Shown in pieces: positions 63,301 to 64,000 of a stretch of DNA of 64,000 nt. How positions within the stretch are numbered: position 1 is the first letter of the stretch; every line of letters starts with the position of its first letter. Made by a program: the position numbers and the translations under genes. A model generated the notes under the pieces. That model ran no database searches. It saw only the letters and a list, made by a program, of their open reading frames with translations, and was not told the DNA's origin. The stretch comes from Sorghum bicolor (Eukaryota > Streptophyta > Magnoliopsida > Poales > Poaceae): contig NC_012870.2 in assembly GCF_000003195.3 (NCBI RefSeq), positions 7,618,501-7,682,500 of the forward strand. The letters run 5' to 3'.

Positions 63301-63989
63301 GATTTGTAAACAAGGAAACCTGTATAATAACAATAAAATCAGTTTCGTGGAAAAAAAAAGGCATGTCTTAATGATGACGAGCAATATAGATGAATACATA
63401 ACGCTACGAAGGTACAAATGTAACTAGTCAAAACAATCATAAAGGTAATGCATAAAGGCCTAGATACACATTGACAATTAAATAGTGAGGTTCGAATCTT
63501 AAGTTGAAAAAACTGGAAGCAAAATGTGATCCAACAACATTGATCATTTTAGAAAAGATAAGTCACTGTACGAACCAAAGCACCTGCTTCTGCAGCTGAG
63601 ATGAGATGATGGACTGGATGAAGCTGGTCATCCTTCCTCTGTAAGTACCTTTGTTTAGCTCTGTTGTAACTTTTTTTAAAAAATGCATCTCATGTCAATT
63701 GAAAATTGAAATGCTAATAAACATATATTACGGGTAGCATTCAGATTGCTAAAAATTAAGCAGCCCAAATTGGTAGCTGAGACACTTGAATTCTCAGATA
63801 GGAAACAAAATCCTGAACACCCCCCCCCCCCCCCCCCCCCCGAAACACACACACAAAAAAAAAAGAACACACCACCATTATTCAAAGAAGAGGAAATAAT
63901 ATAGTAACTTACAAAAAGAAATATAAACCCCAGGAAACAGTTGATCCAAGAACTGCAGGATAAAATCCTGCATAAAGTCCTCTCAGGCC
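60312..63989 (-). CDS. Mitochondrial carrier, folate-transporter (FOLT1) type; 5' partial, frameshift suspected
   Basis: Minus-strand exons visible are 63989-63913, 63669-63576, 63319-63226, 62497-62424, 61747-61637, 61261-61191, 61106-61086, 61008-60941 and 60444-60312; the first exons lie beyond the window. Landmarks in order are GLRGLYAGFYPAVLGSTVSW, FYNRAKQRY, the carrier signature TNPIWLVKTRLQLQTP, LYRGIGPGLLL, THGAIQFTAYEKLRK, AALGAGSK, YPYQ-VIRARLQQRPG, YEGVRGFYRGITSSLLKN and the end KLFKATKEKT. This order is that of the plant folate/NAD-like subgroup, closest to Arabidopsis FOLT1 (At5g66380), which imports folates across an organellar envelope. The exon 61261-61191 appears to lack four bases before TYPYQ and is followed by GC instead of GT. 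With those exons the frame fails; see findings. All other joins are in phase. Confidence 0.82.
63820..63841. repeat. Poly-C tract of about 22 bases
   Basis: An uninterrupted C run lies in an intron of the carrier gene, followed by an (AC)n/(A)n stretch. It is a hypervariable homopolymer, and its assembled length should not be trusted. Confidence 0.9.
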
Positions 63990-64000
63990 CTACAAGAACT

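Overview
This is plant nuclear DNA, almost certainly from a grass of the sorghum/maize/Miscanthus group. The evidence is GC-rich first exons, many short GT-AG introns, Tourist- and Stowaway-like MITEs and solo LTRs, and gene families typical of Poaceae. Nothing prokaryotic or organellar was seen. Gene models were assembled by hand from open frames, splice consensus and family knowledge; every multi-exon model below closes in frame except the last one, as noted.

Layout. 1-7.4 kb: an ankyrin/PGG-domain membrane protein (+) and a cell-wall invertase (-). 7.4-15.2 kb: a transposon graveyard with a broken PIF/Harbinger transposase, a hAT-like element with an 8-bp target duplication, and two solo LTRs with 5-bp target duplications, the last three nested in one older sequence. 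15.7-18.5 kb: an Alba-domain RGG protein (+). 20.5-21.5 kb: a decayed PPR gene. 22.4-27.3 kb: UTP4/cirhin, a WD40 ribosome-biogenesis protein (-, 11 exons). 31.0-36.1 kb: ADP-glucose pyrophosphorylase large subunit (+, 15 exons). 37.6-41.4 kb: a TIFY-CCT-GATA transcription factor (-, 7 exons). 44.9-59.2 kb: small secreted cysteine-rich peptides that look like potato-II proteinase inhibitors (two intact genes, two relics), a mitochondrial ribosomal protein bL12 gene (-), and a tandem pair of unrecognised ~100-residue proteins (-). 60.3-64 kb: a mitochondrial carrier of the folate-transporter type (-), cut by the window edge and carrying an apparent frameshift.

Functional themes. Two genes belong to carbon partitioning (apoplastic sucrose cleavage by invertase; plastid starch synthesis by AGPase), but nothing shows co-regulation. 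Three genes tied to RNA or ribosomes (Alba-RGG, UTP4, bL12m) each carry a telo-box-like AAACCCTA motif in the leader or promoter. The right half is rich in small stress/defence-type genes embedded in many copies of one Tourist-like MITE. The most interesting observations are the divergent inhibitor-like peptide family, the conserved promoter block shared by the 50.9/53.3 kb paralogues, the 4-bp slippage in the folate-carrier gene and the separable nested insertions at 10-15 kb.
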